A DNA stretch of 64,000 nt from Methanocrinis alkalitolerans (GTDB taxonomy: Archaea > Halobacteriota > Methanosarcinia > Methanotrichales > Methanotrichaceae): assembly GCF_029167205.1 (NCBI RefSeq), contig NZ_JARFPL010000008.1:13138-77137 (forward strand), written 5' to 3'. Position 1 is the first letter of the stretch. The number at the start of each line of letters is the position of its first letter. This document shows positions 43,383 through 51,171 of this stretch, piece after piece. The translations under genes were made by a program, and so were the position numbers. Below the pieces are notes generated by a model. It made no database searches. It worked only from the letters and a program-made list of their open reading frames with translations, and was not told the origin of the DNA.

Positions 43383-43499
43383 TAGGACTTACGCAGTTGA
43401 ACAAAAAACCAGTAGCATGAAGCACCAAACTGTCTAAAACACAATCTTCTTGACAGGCTCTCATGTGCTTGGTTTTGATTCTCAAGTGCGTAAGTCCTA
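43383..43499. mobile_element. 117-bp MITE with 13-bp TIRs
   Basis: TAGGACTTACGCA (43383-43395) is repeated exactly in reverse complement at the right end (TGCGTAAGTCCTA, 43487-43499). The element is flanked by GCTAT at 43378-43382 and 43500-43504, a 5-bp target duplication. Internal bases also pair imperfectly, so the whole unit can fold into a long hairpin. It has no coding capacity. The right target copy overlaps the final stop codon of the uspA gene by one base, so the stop is kept. The GGACTTACGCA end is of a type seen at IS termini. Confidence 0.9.
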
Positions 43500-43503
43500 G
43501 CTA

Positions 43504-43935
43504 TCAATAAACTACCATCACCGGGACCTTCGAGTTTCGGACGACCTTCTCGGCGACGGACCCCAGGAGGAACTTGCTGAGGCCGGTGCGGCCGACGCTC
43601 CCCATCACCACGACGTCCATCCCCTCAGATATCTTGAGGATCTCTTCGGCGGGGTTGCCCTCGACCACCTTCTTATCTACGGGAACGCCGACGGCCTTCG
43701 CCGACTCTTCGACAGAGCTCGTCGCCTTATCCCCCTCCACCATCATCGACTGCTTCAGCCCCTCCAGGACGTCGTCGGCGATATTGAAGCTGACGTCGGA
43801 GAGGGCTCGGTTCGGATCGACGACGTAAACGACGGTCACCGTCCCGCTGGACAGCTTCGCAAGATCGATCCCCTTCTTTGCAGCCCGGACGCTGTGCTCC
43901 GATCCGTCGGTTGCGATCAAAATCTTTTCGAACAT
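43504..43935 (-). CDS. Universal stress protein (UspA family)
   Basis: A 143-residue single-domain USP: FEKILIATDGSEHSVRAAK at the N-terminus and GSVGRTGLSKFLLGSVAEKVVRN near the C-terminus. The latter contains the G-2x-G-9x-G(S/T) ATP-binding motif. ATG 43935 is preferred because GGTGAAGGA precedes it; an in-frame ATG 12 bases upstream is possible. The MITE at 43383-43499 has inserted against its stop codon, so readthrough of the transcript would carry the hairpin. Confidence 0.93.
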   Translation of the reverse strand: MFEKILIATDGSEHSVRAAKKGIDLAKLSSGTVTVVYVVDPNRALSDVSFNIADDVLEGLKQSMMVEGDKATSSVEESAKAVGVPVDKKVVEGNPAEEILKISEGMDVVVMGSVGRTGLSKFLLGSVAEKVVRNSKVPVMVVY

Positions 43936-44110
43936 TTCCTTCACCATTGACTGTTATGTTATCGTCCTTGATAAGCTTTTCTCCAAATTATCCTCCTTCG
44001 GAAGATGCAATATGATCGGAAAATCTTCACAATGGCTATATAAATCAAGAAAAGAAGCGATGGCCCCGGTCCTCCACCGGCGCCAAAGCCGCCTTTCAAC
44101 TGCCTTTCAT

Positions 44111-45478
44111 CTATCTCTTCCGCCTCACCTTCAGGACCATCCTCTCTTTGCCGACGACCTCGACCGTCTCGCCGGCCTCGATCGGCTCCTCGGAGACGGC
44201 GACCCAGTACTCGCCGTTGTACATGACGTGCCCCCGGGGATCGATCCTGTCCAGGGCCTCTGCGACCTCCTTCTCCATCCTGGCGGAGTAGGTGGGCCTC
44301 CTCCTCGCCTCAGCCACCTTGTAGATGGCGAAGACGAAGAAGAGCCCCATGACTATCGACGGGACGAGGAGGGCGATGAGGGCGTCCATCTTGTACTCGG
44401 CGGGGGTGGACCACTCCGGCGAGCCTATGGGTACGAGGAGGACAGACCCGATGATCATGCAGGCGAGGCCCGCTGCCCCCAGAAGGCCGAAGCCGGCGCT
44501 GTTCAGCTCCACCAGGAGGAGGACGACCCCCAGGATTATGAGGAAGACCGCCCCGATGTTGACGGAGAAGCCAAGGCCTATGAGCCCCAGGGCGAGGACG
44601 ATGACGCCGACGAGCTCAGCGCCCATCCCGGGGTTTGAGAGGCCGAAGATGAGGGCGTAGAGGCCTATGATGAGGAGGAGCCCCGCCAGGAGCGGGTCGG
44701 ATAGGATCGAGAGGATCTGGAGGCGCAGGCCCGGCTGGAAGTGGACTATCTCGGCGCCGCTTGTGGCGAGGGTTCTGTTCTTCGCCACGACCCCGTCGAC
44801 CTCCTCCAATAAAGCCTCGATGCTCGGGCTGATGAACTCGATCACCCCGAACTCCAGAGCGTCCTCGGCGTTGAGGTTTAAGTTCTTTGTGACGAACTCC
44901 CGGGCCGCGGTGACGTTCCTCCCGTTGATCCGGGCCCTCTCCTCGGCCAGGGCCACCACGGCGTTGATCACCTTGGAGTCGTTGACTGCCTCCGTTCCCA
45001 TCGGCCCGATCTGGACCGGCTGGGCGGAGCCGATGATCGTCCCCGGCACCATGGCGGCGACGTCGGAGGCGAGGAGGATGATCGTTCCGGCACTCCAGGC
45101 GGTGGCGCCGGAGGGGTAGACGTACCCGATGACGGGAAGGCTCGTCCTCTCCATCAGCCCCGTGATCTCCTTCGTCTCGGTGAGGCCTCCGCCGGGGGTG
45201 TCGAGGGTGATGATGATCGCTTCGCAGCCTAGTGCCTCAGCCTGGAGGATCGCCTCGGCGACGATCTCGTCGCTCGCAGGGGTGATGGCACCGTCGAGGG
45301 CGACGATCATCACGGACCCCTGCCCCAGGGCAGCGGCCGAAAGGGAGAGGAGGAGGATGGCGGCCATAAAGAGGGCTGGGATGGGGGTATGGGCTTTCAA
45401 GACCCCTGGGGCGGGGCGGGAGGGGCGGCCATCCCGGCGGCATCCTCCCCCTATAAGCTTCGAATCTGGTCTATTCAT
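44111..45478 (-). CDS. NfeD-type membrane serine protease
   Basis: A 455-residue protein: hydrophobic N-terminal signal segment (AALFMAAILLLSLSAAALG-like, about residues 35-53), a ClpP-class protease domain (LDTPGGGLTETKEITGL, then YPSGATAWSAGTIILLASD with the nucleophile serine), four membrane helices (about residues 255-400), and a C-terminal OB-fold. It forms a pair with the stomatin-like protein, whose C-terminus such proteases cut. ATG 45478 overlaps the stomatin stop by 4 bases, supporting this start and coupled translation. Confidence 0.9.
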   Translation of the reverse strand: MNRPDSKLIGGGCRRDGRPSRPAPGVLKAHTPIPALFMAAILLLSLSAAALGQGSVMIVALDGAITPASDEIVAEAILQAEALGCEAIIITLDTPGGGLTETKEITGLMERTSLPVIGYVYPSGATAWSAGTIILLASDVAAMVPGTIIGSAQPVQIGPMGTEAVNDSKVINAVVALAEERARINGRNVTAAREFVTKNLNLNAEDALEFGVIEFISPSIEALLEEVDGVVAKNRTLATSGAEIVHFQPGLRLQILSILSDPLLAGLLLIIGLYALIFGLSNPGMGAELVGVIVLALGLIGLGFSVNIGAVFLIILGVVLLLVELNSAGFGLLGAAGLACMIIGSVLLVPIGSPEWSTPAEYKMDALIALLVPSIVMGLFFVFAIYKVAEARRRPTYSARMEKEVAEALDRIDPRGHVMYNGEYWVAVSEEPIEAGETVEVVGKERMVLKVRRKR

Positions 45479-46251
45479 CTCTCCCCGAAGGCCTGTGTCA
45501 GCCCCGCAACAGTTCCCGTCTTCTCGCCGACCTCGCCCCCGGAGGTGACGACGATCATGTTCTTCTCCCTGGAGATCTCGGCGAGGGTCTGTAGCTCCCT
45601 CAGCTTGATGGCGACAGGGGCGTCCTGGTAGAGCTTTGCAGCCTCCACCATCCTCGCAGACGCCTGGAACTCTCCCTCCGCCAGGATGATCCGTGACCTC
45701 TTCTCCCTCTCGGCCTCGGCCTGCTTTGCTATCGCTCTGAGCATCGACTCGGGGAGGCTGACGTCCCGGAGGGTGACGGCGGTGATCTTGATCCCCCAGG
45801 GGTCGGTCTGCCTGTCGAGGATCTCCTGGAGCTTGACGTTCAGCTCTTCGCGCTTGGAGAGGAGGTCGTCGAGCTCGATCTCTCCGAGGACGTCTCTCAA
45901 GGTCGTCTGGGCAAGGAGGCTCGTCGCCAACCTGAAGTTCTCTACCTGGATGACGGCTCTATCCGGCTCCACGACCCGATAATAGAGGATGGCGTCGACG
46001 GCGACGGTGACGTTGTCCTTGGTGATGACCGCCTGCTTCTGGACGTCTATCGTCACGACTCGCAGGTCCATCGTCATCGCCTTATCAATGATCGGGATTA
46101 TTATCGTGATGCCCGGACCCTTGATCCCGCTGTAGCGGCCAAGCCTGAAGATCACGAGCCGTTCGTACTCCCGGGGTATCCTGATCCCCTGATAGAGTAT
46201 GAACAGAACTATCAGCAGAGGTACAAGACCGACGGATAATATGTCTACCAA
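45475..46251 (-). CDS. Stomatin/SPFH family membrane protein
   Basis: A 258-residue protein with an N-terminal membrane anchor (residues 7-23), an SPFH domain (ERLVIFRLGRYSGIKGPGI, VDAILYYRVVEPDRAVIQVEN) and a C-terminal coiled coil (AIAKQAEAEREKRSRIILAEGE). It probably forms oligomers in membrane domains and is the substrate or scaffold of the NfeD protease encoded just downstream. GTG/ATG start at 46251 fits the family. Confidence 0.93.
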   Translation of the reverse strand: MVDILSVGLVPLLIVLFILYQGIRIPREYERLVIFRLGRYSGIKGPGITIIIPIIDKAMTMDLRVVTIDVQKQAVITKDNVTVAVDAILYYRVVEPDRAVIQVENFRLATSLLAQTTLRDVLGEIELDDLLSKREELNVKLQEILDRQTDPWGIKITAVTLRDVSLPESMLRAIAKQAEAEREKRSRIILAEGEFQASARMVEAAKLYQDAPVAIKLRELQTLAEISREKNMIVVTSGGEVGEKTGTVAGLTQAFGER

Positions 46252-46330
46252 ATTAACACCCTACAAAGGTTGAGCCTCGAACATTTAAATAACCGACGGA
46301 GGAAAAGGGGGCTTCCACCGTCGAAACGGA

Positions 46331-46394
46331 GATGAAACAAAAAAACGTATAAAAACTAAAAGGGTGCGGAATCTCTCCCCTTCGGAGAGGGGCA
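46331..46394 (-). terminator. Terminator downstream of rps27ae
   Basis: Right after the rps27ae stop (46404) the minus strand reads CCCCTCTCCGAAGGGG, a small hairpin, then TTTTAGTTTTTATACGTTTTTTTG (shown only in outline here: T runs at about 46331-46362). Oligo-T runs are the usual archaeal terminators, and these end the long minus-strand translation/transcription operon that begins at 49846. Confidence 0.65.
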
Positions 46395-46403
46395 GAGGCG
46401 AGT

Positions 46404-46553
46404 CTACTTCTTAAACTCGGTATATCCGCACTTTCCGCAGGCTAGCCGGTCGTCGTGCTCTCCGAGGAAGACGCCGTTGCCGCATCGTGGGCAGACCTGC
46501 TTCTTCCTCTTTATCGCCTCGCCGCTGACCTCATAAAATTGATGGACCGCCAT
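46404..46553 (-). CDS. rps27ae: 30S ribosomal protein S27ae
   Basis: A 49-residue zinc-ribbon protein. It begins MAVHQFYEVSGEAIKRKKQ, followed by CPRCGNGVFLGEH and CGKCGYTEFKK, the CxxC-x(n)-CxxC S27ae pattern. In eukaryotes it is fused to ubiquitin; in archaea it stands alone. It follows rps24e by 14 bases. Confidence 0.95.
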   Translation of the reverse strand: MAVHQFYEVSGEAIKRKKQVCPRCGNGVFLGEHDDRLACGKCGYTEFKK

Positions 46554-46567
46554 CTACCTCGACCCCT

Positions 46568-46867
46568 CTACTCCTCTGTCCCGGCGGCAGGGGCGGGGAC
46601 GTTCCTAGCTACTACGTAGGCCCTCTCCACCTCTTTTGCCCTCTCCTCGCTCTCGTAGATCTTGGCGTACCCCATCGTCTCACGCTTTCCGAACTCGGAC
46701 TTGAGGCTGTCGACCATCACAAGCCCCACCTTGGAGTTCATGGTGGCTGCGATCTTGTCGATGACGCTCTTTCTGGAGGGGGTGGGGCCGTCGTGCTCGA
46801 CTACGAACTTGACCTCTCTCCGATTCAAAATCGGGTTCTCTCTCTCCTCGATGATCTTAATTTCCAT
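46568..46867 (-). CDS. rps24e: 30S ribosomal protein S24e
   Basis: A 99-residue protein with KIIEERENPILNRREVKF, EHDGPTPSRKSVIDKIAA and the RETMGYAKIYES turn, all S24e hallmarks. The Ala/Pro-rich tail is usual. It overlaps the dephospho-CoA kinase gene by 11 bases and lies in the conserved archaeal set with rpo7, spt4 and rps27ae. Confidence 0.96.
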   Translation of the reverse strand: MEIKIIEERENPILNRREVKFVVEHDGPTPSRKSVIDKIAATMNSKVGLVMVDSLKSEFGKRETMGYAKIYESEERAKEVERAYVVARNVPAPAAGTEE

Positions 46868-47405
46868 CTAAATCCTCCACAATCATTCTATCCATGATGC
46901 TCTTGACGTATTCCTTCCTCTCGGGGGTCACCACCACGGCGACGCTCCCTTCGTTGGGCTGGCCGTAGACGACCGTCGACCCCAGGGGGGCGTATAGTAT
47001 GGCGGGCAGCGTTGCAAGATCCTCCTCGCCGTCGACGACGATCTTACCCCTTCCGTCGCCGGCCAAAAGGTACCTCACCGCCTCGACCAGCTCCTGGGTG
47101 AGGGTTGCCGGGGGGTTACAGACCTCGATCTTCTCGTAATCGTCCAGGTCGCTTATGCCCTGTTGGACGTGATCTGCCACCGGCATCCGTTTCGTCATGT
47201 TGTCCACGATGCAGATGTCGGGCTTTCTGCCGGGAGAGGAGACGAGGCAGAAGGTGGTGACATCACCGACGGCGATCACCTTCGGCGCGGGGACGAGGAG
47301 ATCCTGCATCGGTTCTATGCACTCCTGCCCCCTTCCCCTGTAGAGCCTGCCCAGGGGGGGTCGAAGCTCGGAACGGAGCTCTTCGGGGAGACGCAAGATC
47401 AACAA
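46857..47405 (-). CDS. GTP-dependent dephospho-CoA kinase (DUF359 family)
   Basis: A 182-residue protein of the archaeal DUF359 family, shown in Thermococcus to phosphorylate dephospho-CoA with GTP. Marks are VIAVGDVTTFCLV, PDICIVDNMTKR, NPPATLTQELVEAV, VDGEEDLATLPAILYAPLGSTVVYGQP. It is the last step of CoA synthesis, carried out in archaea by this non-homologous enzyme. It lies 2 bases after spt4 and overlaps rps24e, in a regular archaeal neighbourhood. Confidence 0.92.
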   Translation of the reverse strand: MLILRLPEELRSELRPPLGRLYRGRGQECIEPMQDLLVPAPKVIAVGDVTTFCLVSSPGRKPDICIVDNMTKRMPVADHVQQGISDLDDYEKIEVCNPPATLTQELVEAVRYLLAGDGRGKIVVDGEEDLATLPAILYAPLGSTVVYGQPNEGSVAVVVTPERKEYVKSIMDRMIVEDLDGN

Positions 47406-47407
47406 AT

Positions 47408-47593
47408 CTATCGCACCTTCAGGGCGTACCTTCCTGGAAGGGTTATCCCCAGCTTCTTTGCTACCTCAGACTCCTTCGGGTCGATTATCACGACGTAACC
47501 GCTCCAGTCCTTGCTCAGGGAAGACGAACCACAGATGGGACAGACCAGACCCTCGACAATCCTGTGACACTCCCTGCAAGCCTGTTCGGTCAT
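47408..47593 (-). CDS. spt4: Transcription elongation factor Spt4
   Basis: A 61-residue zinc-finger protein: ACRECHRIVEGLVCPICGSS carries the four Cys. This is followed by LSKDWSGYVVIIDPKESEVAKKL (conserved DWSG). It partners Spt5 (NusG) on the clamp of RNA polymerase. ATG 47593 fits the family; the longer frame to 47641 overlaps rpo7 for 50 bases. The overlap with rpo7 is then exactly 4 bases. Confidence 0.95.
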   Translation of the reverse strand: MTEQACRECHRIVEGLVCPICGSSSLSKDWSGYVVIIDPKESEVAKKLGITLPGRYALKVR

Positions 47594-48162
47594 TTCGATT
47601 CCGCCTCTGCCTCTTCTCTTCGCCGACCCGCCTCCAGCCACTCGATCTTTCCAAGGCCCGTCTGCCTCATGGTGAGGCCGATCTTGCTCTCTCTTGGCTC
47701 CTTCTCGTTGAGGCTGATGGCGATGATCCGAGCTCGAACCCTGTCGCCCTCCCCGAGAGATTTGTTCGAGTCTTTGCTGGCGAGCCGGGCATTCTTCTCA
47801 TCGTACGATATATACTCGTTGGTGATCTGGCTGACGTGGAGCAGCCCGTCGAAAGGCCCGATCCCTATGAAGGCCCCGAACTTCACGATCTCCACCACCT
47901 CTCCCTCGACGATCTCCTGCATCTCGGGTTTGAAGACGATGGCATCGAAGGTGGCATTGTAATATATCGCCCCGTCTCCCGCCAGGATCCTCCCTTCCCC
48001 GATGTCGTCGACCCCCAGCACCGCGACGACGGTGCCCAGGACCTTATCAACCCTCGCCTCGTACTTGTTTCGGAGCGCCATCTCCACCGCTTCTTCGAGG
48101 GGATCTCCCATCTGGCCGGGAGGTATCCTGACTATCCCCTCCAGCTTCATCTTCTTATACAT
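47590..48162 (-). CDS. rpo7: DNA-directed RNA polymerase subunit Rpo7 (E')
   Basis: A 190-residue polymerase stalk subunit. The N-terminal RNP-like domain covers residues 1-80 (VRIPPGQMGDPLEEAV, LAGDGAIYYNATFDAIVFKP), and an S1 domain follows (GEVVEIVKFGAFIGIGPFDGLLHVSQI). With Rpo4 it forms the stalk that binds emerging RNA. It overlaps spt4 by 4 bases and the PIN gene by 1. Confidence 0.95.
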   Translation of the reverse strand: MYKKMKLEGIVRIPPGQMGDPLEEAVEMALRNKYEARVDKVLGTVVAVLGVDDIGEGRILAGDGAIYYNATFDAIVFKPEMQEIVEGEVVEIVKFGAFIGIGPFDGLLHVSQITNEYISYDEKNARLASKDSNKSLGEGDRVRARIIAISLNEKEPRESKIGLTMRQTGLGKIEWLEAGRRREEAEAESK

Positions 48163-48545
48163 CAGAACTCCTTTCTATTTGCGATCTCCAGCCGTCGCCT
48201 CTGGCGCAGGTGTATAACGGTAACACCTCTAGTAGATAACTTTTTCTTCAGTTCCTTATCGTTGGTGAAGACAGCGGCTCCCGTTTTCAGGGCGAGGTCG
48301 AGGAGGGCCTCATCCGCCCCGCCGGAGGCCTCGACGATCTCACACCCCTCGGCGAGGAGCAGGCCGATCCGGGCAGCTATGCGATCCCGGCGGGAGTCGG
48401 CGAGGCGGGAGAGGGATTCGAGCTCCCGGAGGACGGGTCGGAGGACCAGGAACCTCCGATAGCCCAACCGTTCCAGCTCCTCGAAGACGTCCACCCCGAA
48501 CTCCCCGGGGACCATCAGGCCGTTGGTGTCGAGGAGGACCTTCAC
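48162..48545 (-). CDS. PIN-domain protein, Fcf1/VapC type
   Basis: A 127-residue PIN domain: KVLLDTNGLMVPGEFGVDVFEEL, RPVLRELESLSRL, DEALLDLALKTGAAVFTNDKELKK. The acidic residues (D6, E-in-ELE, D of DEALLDLA, ND) form the usual metal-binding nuclease site. At this place in archaeal genomes the protein corresponds to an rRNA-processing nuclease related to eukaryal Fcf1/Utp24, not to a toxin. Last base of its stop overlaps the rpo7 start. Confidence 0.9.
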   Translation of the reverse strand: MKVLLDTNGLMVPGEFGVDVFEELERLGYRRFLVLRPVLRELESLSRLADSRRDRIAARIGLLLAEGCEIVEASGGADEALLDLALKTGAAVFTNDKELKKKLSTRGVTVIHLRQRRRLEIANRKEF

Positions 48546-48595
48546 GCGGTTCTATCACCTCTTCCCGAAAACGGCTCATCAGAGGCCAAAACGGA

Positions 48596-49846
48596 TCATT
48601 TTTTTATGGTGCCGACGCCAATAAGACGCCACCGCGCGCCTATCCGCCTGCTGACGGCGACCCGGTCGCCGACGGCGGCGCAGACCGGCCTTTTAAGCTG
48701 GACCTCCACCATCCCCCCTTCTCGAGCGCTGGAGACGACCCCTACGGTGGTGGCGGTGCCGACGTTCAGCATCAACGGCTCGCTGGTGTGGATCGGCTCG
48801 ACGTCAGCCTCGGAGGTGGCGCCTACGACCCTCTCCAGGAGCCTTATCTTCATGGTGAAGGAGTTCCAGACTGGAGGAAGTGTGCCCGGACCTCCTGCCA
48901 CCTGCCCCACCAGGATGTCGCTTTTTGTGAGGGTTGGATCGAGGGTCGTTCCAACCCCCAGGAGGCCGCCGGGGGTCCCTTCCTCCTGGGTCCCACCCCC
49001 AGCCATCAGGGCCGTCACCTTGGTGTTGATGGGAACCCACTGCTTCCTCCCCTCCGACTCCACCGACCTTCCGGGCATTATCTCAATAGGGTCTTCGGGC
49101 CTGAGGACCCCCTGGATCAGGGTCCCTCCGATGACCCCGCCGACGATCTTATCGGGGAGGGTTCCCGGCCGGTTGACGTCGAAGGACCTGGCTATCTGGA
49201 GGAGGGGCGGCTTTTCTATATCCCTCTCCGGTGTGGGGATCGTCTCCTCGATGGCCTGGATCACCAGGTCTATGTTGACGTTCTGCTGGGCAGATATCGG
49301 GATTATGGGAGCGTTCTCGGCGACGGTACCCTTGACGAACTTCTTGATCTCGTTGTAGTGCTCGATCATCCTCTCCTTTGAGACGAGATCGATCTTGTTC
49401 TGGACGATGACGATCTTGCCGATGCCTGTTATGTCCAAGGCCATCAGGTGCTCCTTAGTCTGGGGCTGAGGGCACGACTCGCTGGCGGCGATTATGAGGA
49501 CCGCTCCGTCCATGATGGCAGCCCCCGAGAGCATCGTCGCCATGAGGGTCTCGTGGCCGGGAGAGTCGACGAAAGATACAGTTCTGAGGGGCTCGCTGGG
49601 GGAACCGCAACCCGGGCAGGTCTCCTCCACGGTGTACGCCTCAGGCTCGGGGCAGTTGGGACATTTTCTGAAGGTCGCGTCGGCGTATCCGAGCCTGATG
49701 GAGATGCCTCTCTTCAGCTCCTCGCTATGCTGGTCGGTCCAGACCCCGGAGAGGGCCTGGACGAGGGTCGTTTTTCCGTGGTCGACATGGCCCACCATGC
49801 CTATGTTGACCGCCGGTTTTGTATGCAGTTTGGATTGGCTGGACAA
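48596..49846 (-). CDS. eif2g: Translation initiation factor aIF2 gamma subunit
   Basis: A 416-residue GTPase that carries initiator Met-tRNA to the ribosome. G1 GMVGHVDHGKTTL, G2 RGISIRLG, zinc site CPNCPEPEAYTVEETCPGC, G3 DSPGHETLM, G4 QNKID; domains II and III follow. The start is TTG 49846 with GAGGCGA 6 bases before. It opens the minus-strand operon of aIF2-gamma, PIN, rpo7, spt4, DUF359, rps24e, rps27ae. Confidence 0.96.
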   Translation of the reverse strand: MSSQSKLHTKPAVNIGMVGHVDHGKTTLVQALSGVWTDQHSEELKRGISIRLGYADATFRKCPNCPEPEAYTVEETCPGCGSPSEPLRTVSFVDSPGHETLMATMLSGAAIMDGAVLIIAASESCPQPQTKEHLMALDITGIGKIVIVQNKIDLVSKERMIEHYNEIKKFVKGTVAENAPIIPISAQQNVNIDLVIQAIEETIPTPERDIEKPPLLQIARSFDVNRPGTLPDKIVGGVIGGTLIQGVLRPEDPIEIMPGRSVESEGRKQWVPINTKVTALMAGGGTQEEGTPGGLLGVGTTLDPTLTKSDILVGQVAGGPGTLPPVWNSFTMKIRLLERVVGATSEADVEPIHTSEPLMLNVGTATTVGVVSSAREGGMVEVQLKRPVCAAVGDRVAVSRRIGARWRLIGVGTIKK

Positions 49847-50036
49847 ATCGGGTCGCCTCTGATGATCTTGATGGCAACTTACAGGGAATGACTACTATTT
49901 AAATGCTCAGGGCTGGATGCCGACCCATCGCCCCTCCATCGGTGGGAAGGAAAAGACGAGGCAGAGGGGGGATGGGACCTGCTGGTCCGCACGACTGGAT
50001 CAAAATTGCATTCTCGGAAAAGTTAAGGCGCATCTC

Positions 50037-50843
50037 CTAGACGTAACCCCTGCTGGCCTCGTTCAGTGCCATGACCGTCTCCCGTACAAAGAGGCGGTAA
50101 GATTCGATGGAGAAGGAGGACCAGCCCTCGAACTCTTCGTAGAGCTCGGCGCCGAAGGCGTCCTCCTCATCGTCCCCGCTCTTTACGCCGAACCCTTCGA
50201 GATCCGAAAAATTATCTGAGAGGTATCTGAGAAGAGCCGTCTCTGCGTAGGGCTTGGGGACGACCGGCTGGGATTCGGATAGCTTCAGCATCAGACTCTC
50301 CTCGTCGATGAGATCCTCCAGGGATACCTTCCTCTTCTCGACGGAGGTCTCGTGGGCCAGCTGGCTGATCTGGAGCTTCTCGCCGGGGGAGAGCTTTCTC
50401 ATCTCTGAGAACGCCTCCTGGTAGAGCCTTCCCATCTCAAACTCGTGCTCGAGAGCGTAGGCGAGGATCCTGTCTGAGGCCTGCCTCAAATATTCGGAGT
50501 TGAAGGATATGATGGAGAACCAGAGCCCTTCGAAGTAGTACCTCCGGTTCATCGCCACGGCGTAGTCGAGGGCCCCGGGGGAGGACGACCCCATGGAAGG
50601 AAAGAAGGTGACGGCGTCGGTCTCTACCAGGATGTATCCGTCCGCCTCATCGCCGCCGAGGCGGCAGATCCGGGCACAGTCCGACAGCGGGCGAAATACC
50701 TTCGAGGGGTCTTTCATCTCCCGGTGCTTTCTGACGATCCTATCCCGATCTTTGGAATCTGCTCCGGCCAGGAGGGTGGCGACGTCCTGGGCGACCGAGA
50801 CGAGCCATCTGCGGTACTCCTCTTCGAAGCCTTCCCGGTTAAT
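50037..50843 (-). CDS. Hypothetical protein with apparent ATT start
   Basis: A protein of 268 residues if begun at ATT 50843. No ATG, GTG or TTG occurs in frame before ATG 50717, yet the 42 upstream codons have strong coding character (EGFEEEYRRWLVSVAQDV). GGGAGGA lies 7 bases before ATT, and ATT overlaps the TAA of the PC4-like gene by one base (ATTAA). Beginning at ATG 50717 would leave 226 residues and no ribosome site. The sequence is alpha-helical and acidic with no motif I recognise (RLGGDEADGYILVETDAVTF, SMGSSSPGALDYAVAMN). It is coupled to the PC4-like gene, so a nucleic-acid role is possible. Confidence 0.65.
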   Translation of the reverse strand: MNREGFEEEYRRWLVSVAQDVATLLAGADSKDRDRIVRKHREMKDPSKVFRPLSDCARICRLGGDEADGYILVETDAVTFFPSMGSSSPGALDYAVAMNRRYYFEGLWFSIISFNSEYLRQASDRILAYALEHEFEMGRLYQEAFSEMRKLSPGEKLQISQLAHETSVEKRKVSLEDLIDEESLMLKLSESQPVVPKPYAETALLRYLSDNFSDLEGFGVKSGDDEEDAFGAELYEEFEGWSSFSIESYRLFVRETVMALNEASRGYV

Positions 50844-51063
50844 CGGGTTCTCCTCCCTCGGGGACCTCTATCTTGTCCAGGATCTCTTTGAAGGATCGCC
50901 ACTGGTCCACCGGTATCCTGATGCCGTTCTTAGACCAGCCGGTGTACCTCTCACTTTTGACATACTCCCTGATGTCGATTCCGGCAGAGCCTTTAAACTC
51001 GGTCTTTCTGATGACCAGCTCCGTCGTCTCGCTCTTTTTTATCCTCCCGAACTCCTCGTCCAA
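50839..51063 (-). CDS. PC4/p15-like single-strand DNA-binding coactivator
   Basis: A 74-residue protein matching the PC4 domain: ELVIRKTEFKGSAGIDIREY, then TGWSKNGIRIPVDQWRSFKEIL. PC4-like proteins bind single-stranded or melted DNA as dimers. TTG 51063 is chosen because GGAG lies about 8 bases upstream and the minus-strand TATA box (CGATATTTATAGC, about 51096-51108) lies downstream of all earlier start codons of the longer frame. The stop overlaps the next gene's ATT. Confidence 0.8.
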   Translation of the reverse strand: MDEEFGRIKKSETTELVIRKTEFKGSAGIDIREYVKSERYTGWSKNGIRIPVDQWRSFKEILDKIEVPEGGEPD

Positions 51064-51095
51064 GGTATCAGCTCCGGAGGTTATCTGCCGCCAAG

Positions 51096-51129
51096 CTATA
51101 AATATCGCGGCGTCAGCTTTATATATGAC
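51096..51129. promoter_or_regulatory. Divergent promoters of the PC4-like and aroA' genes
   Basis: Two TATA boxes stand back to back. CTATAAATATCG (51096-51107) serves the minus-strand PC4-like gene. CTTTATATATGAC (51117-51129) serves the plus-strand aldolase-like gene, with a start near 51150 and AAGGAG (51157-51162) 9 bases before TTG 51172. Confidence 0.6.
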
Positions 51130-51171
51130 ACATGTTATCATGGCCCACGTTAACATGAAGGAGAACTGGAA

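Noticed and set aside
48162..48545. VapC toxin
   Set aside because: No antitoxin gene adjoins; its fixed place beside rpo7 and aIF2-gamma fits the rRNA-processing PIN protein.
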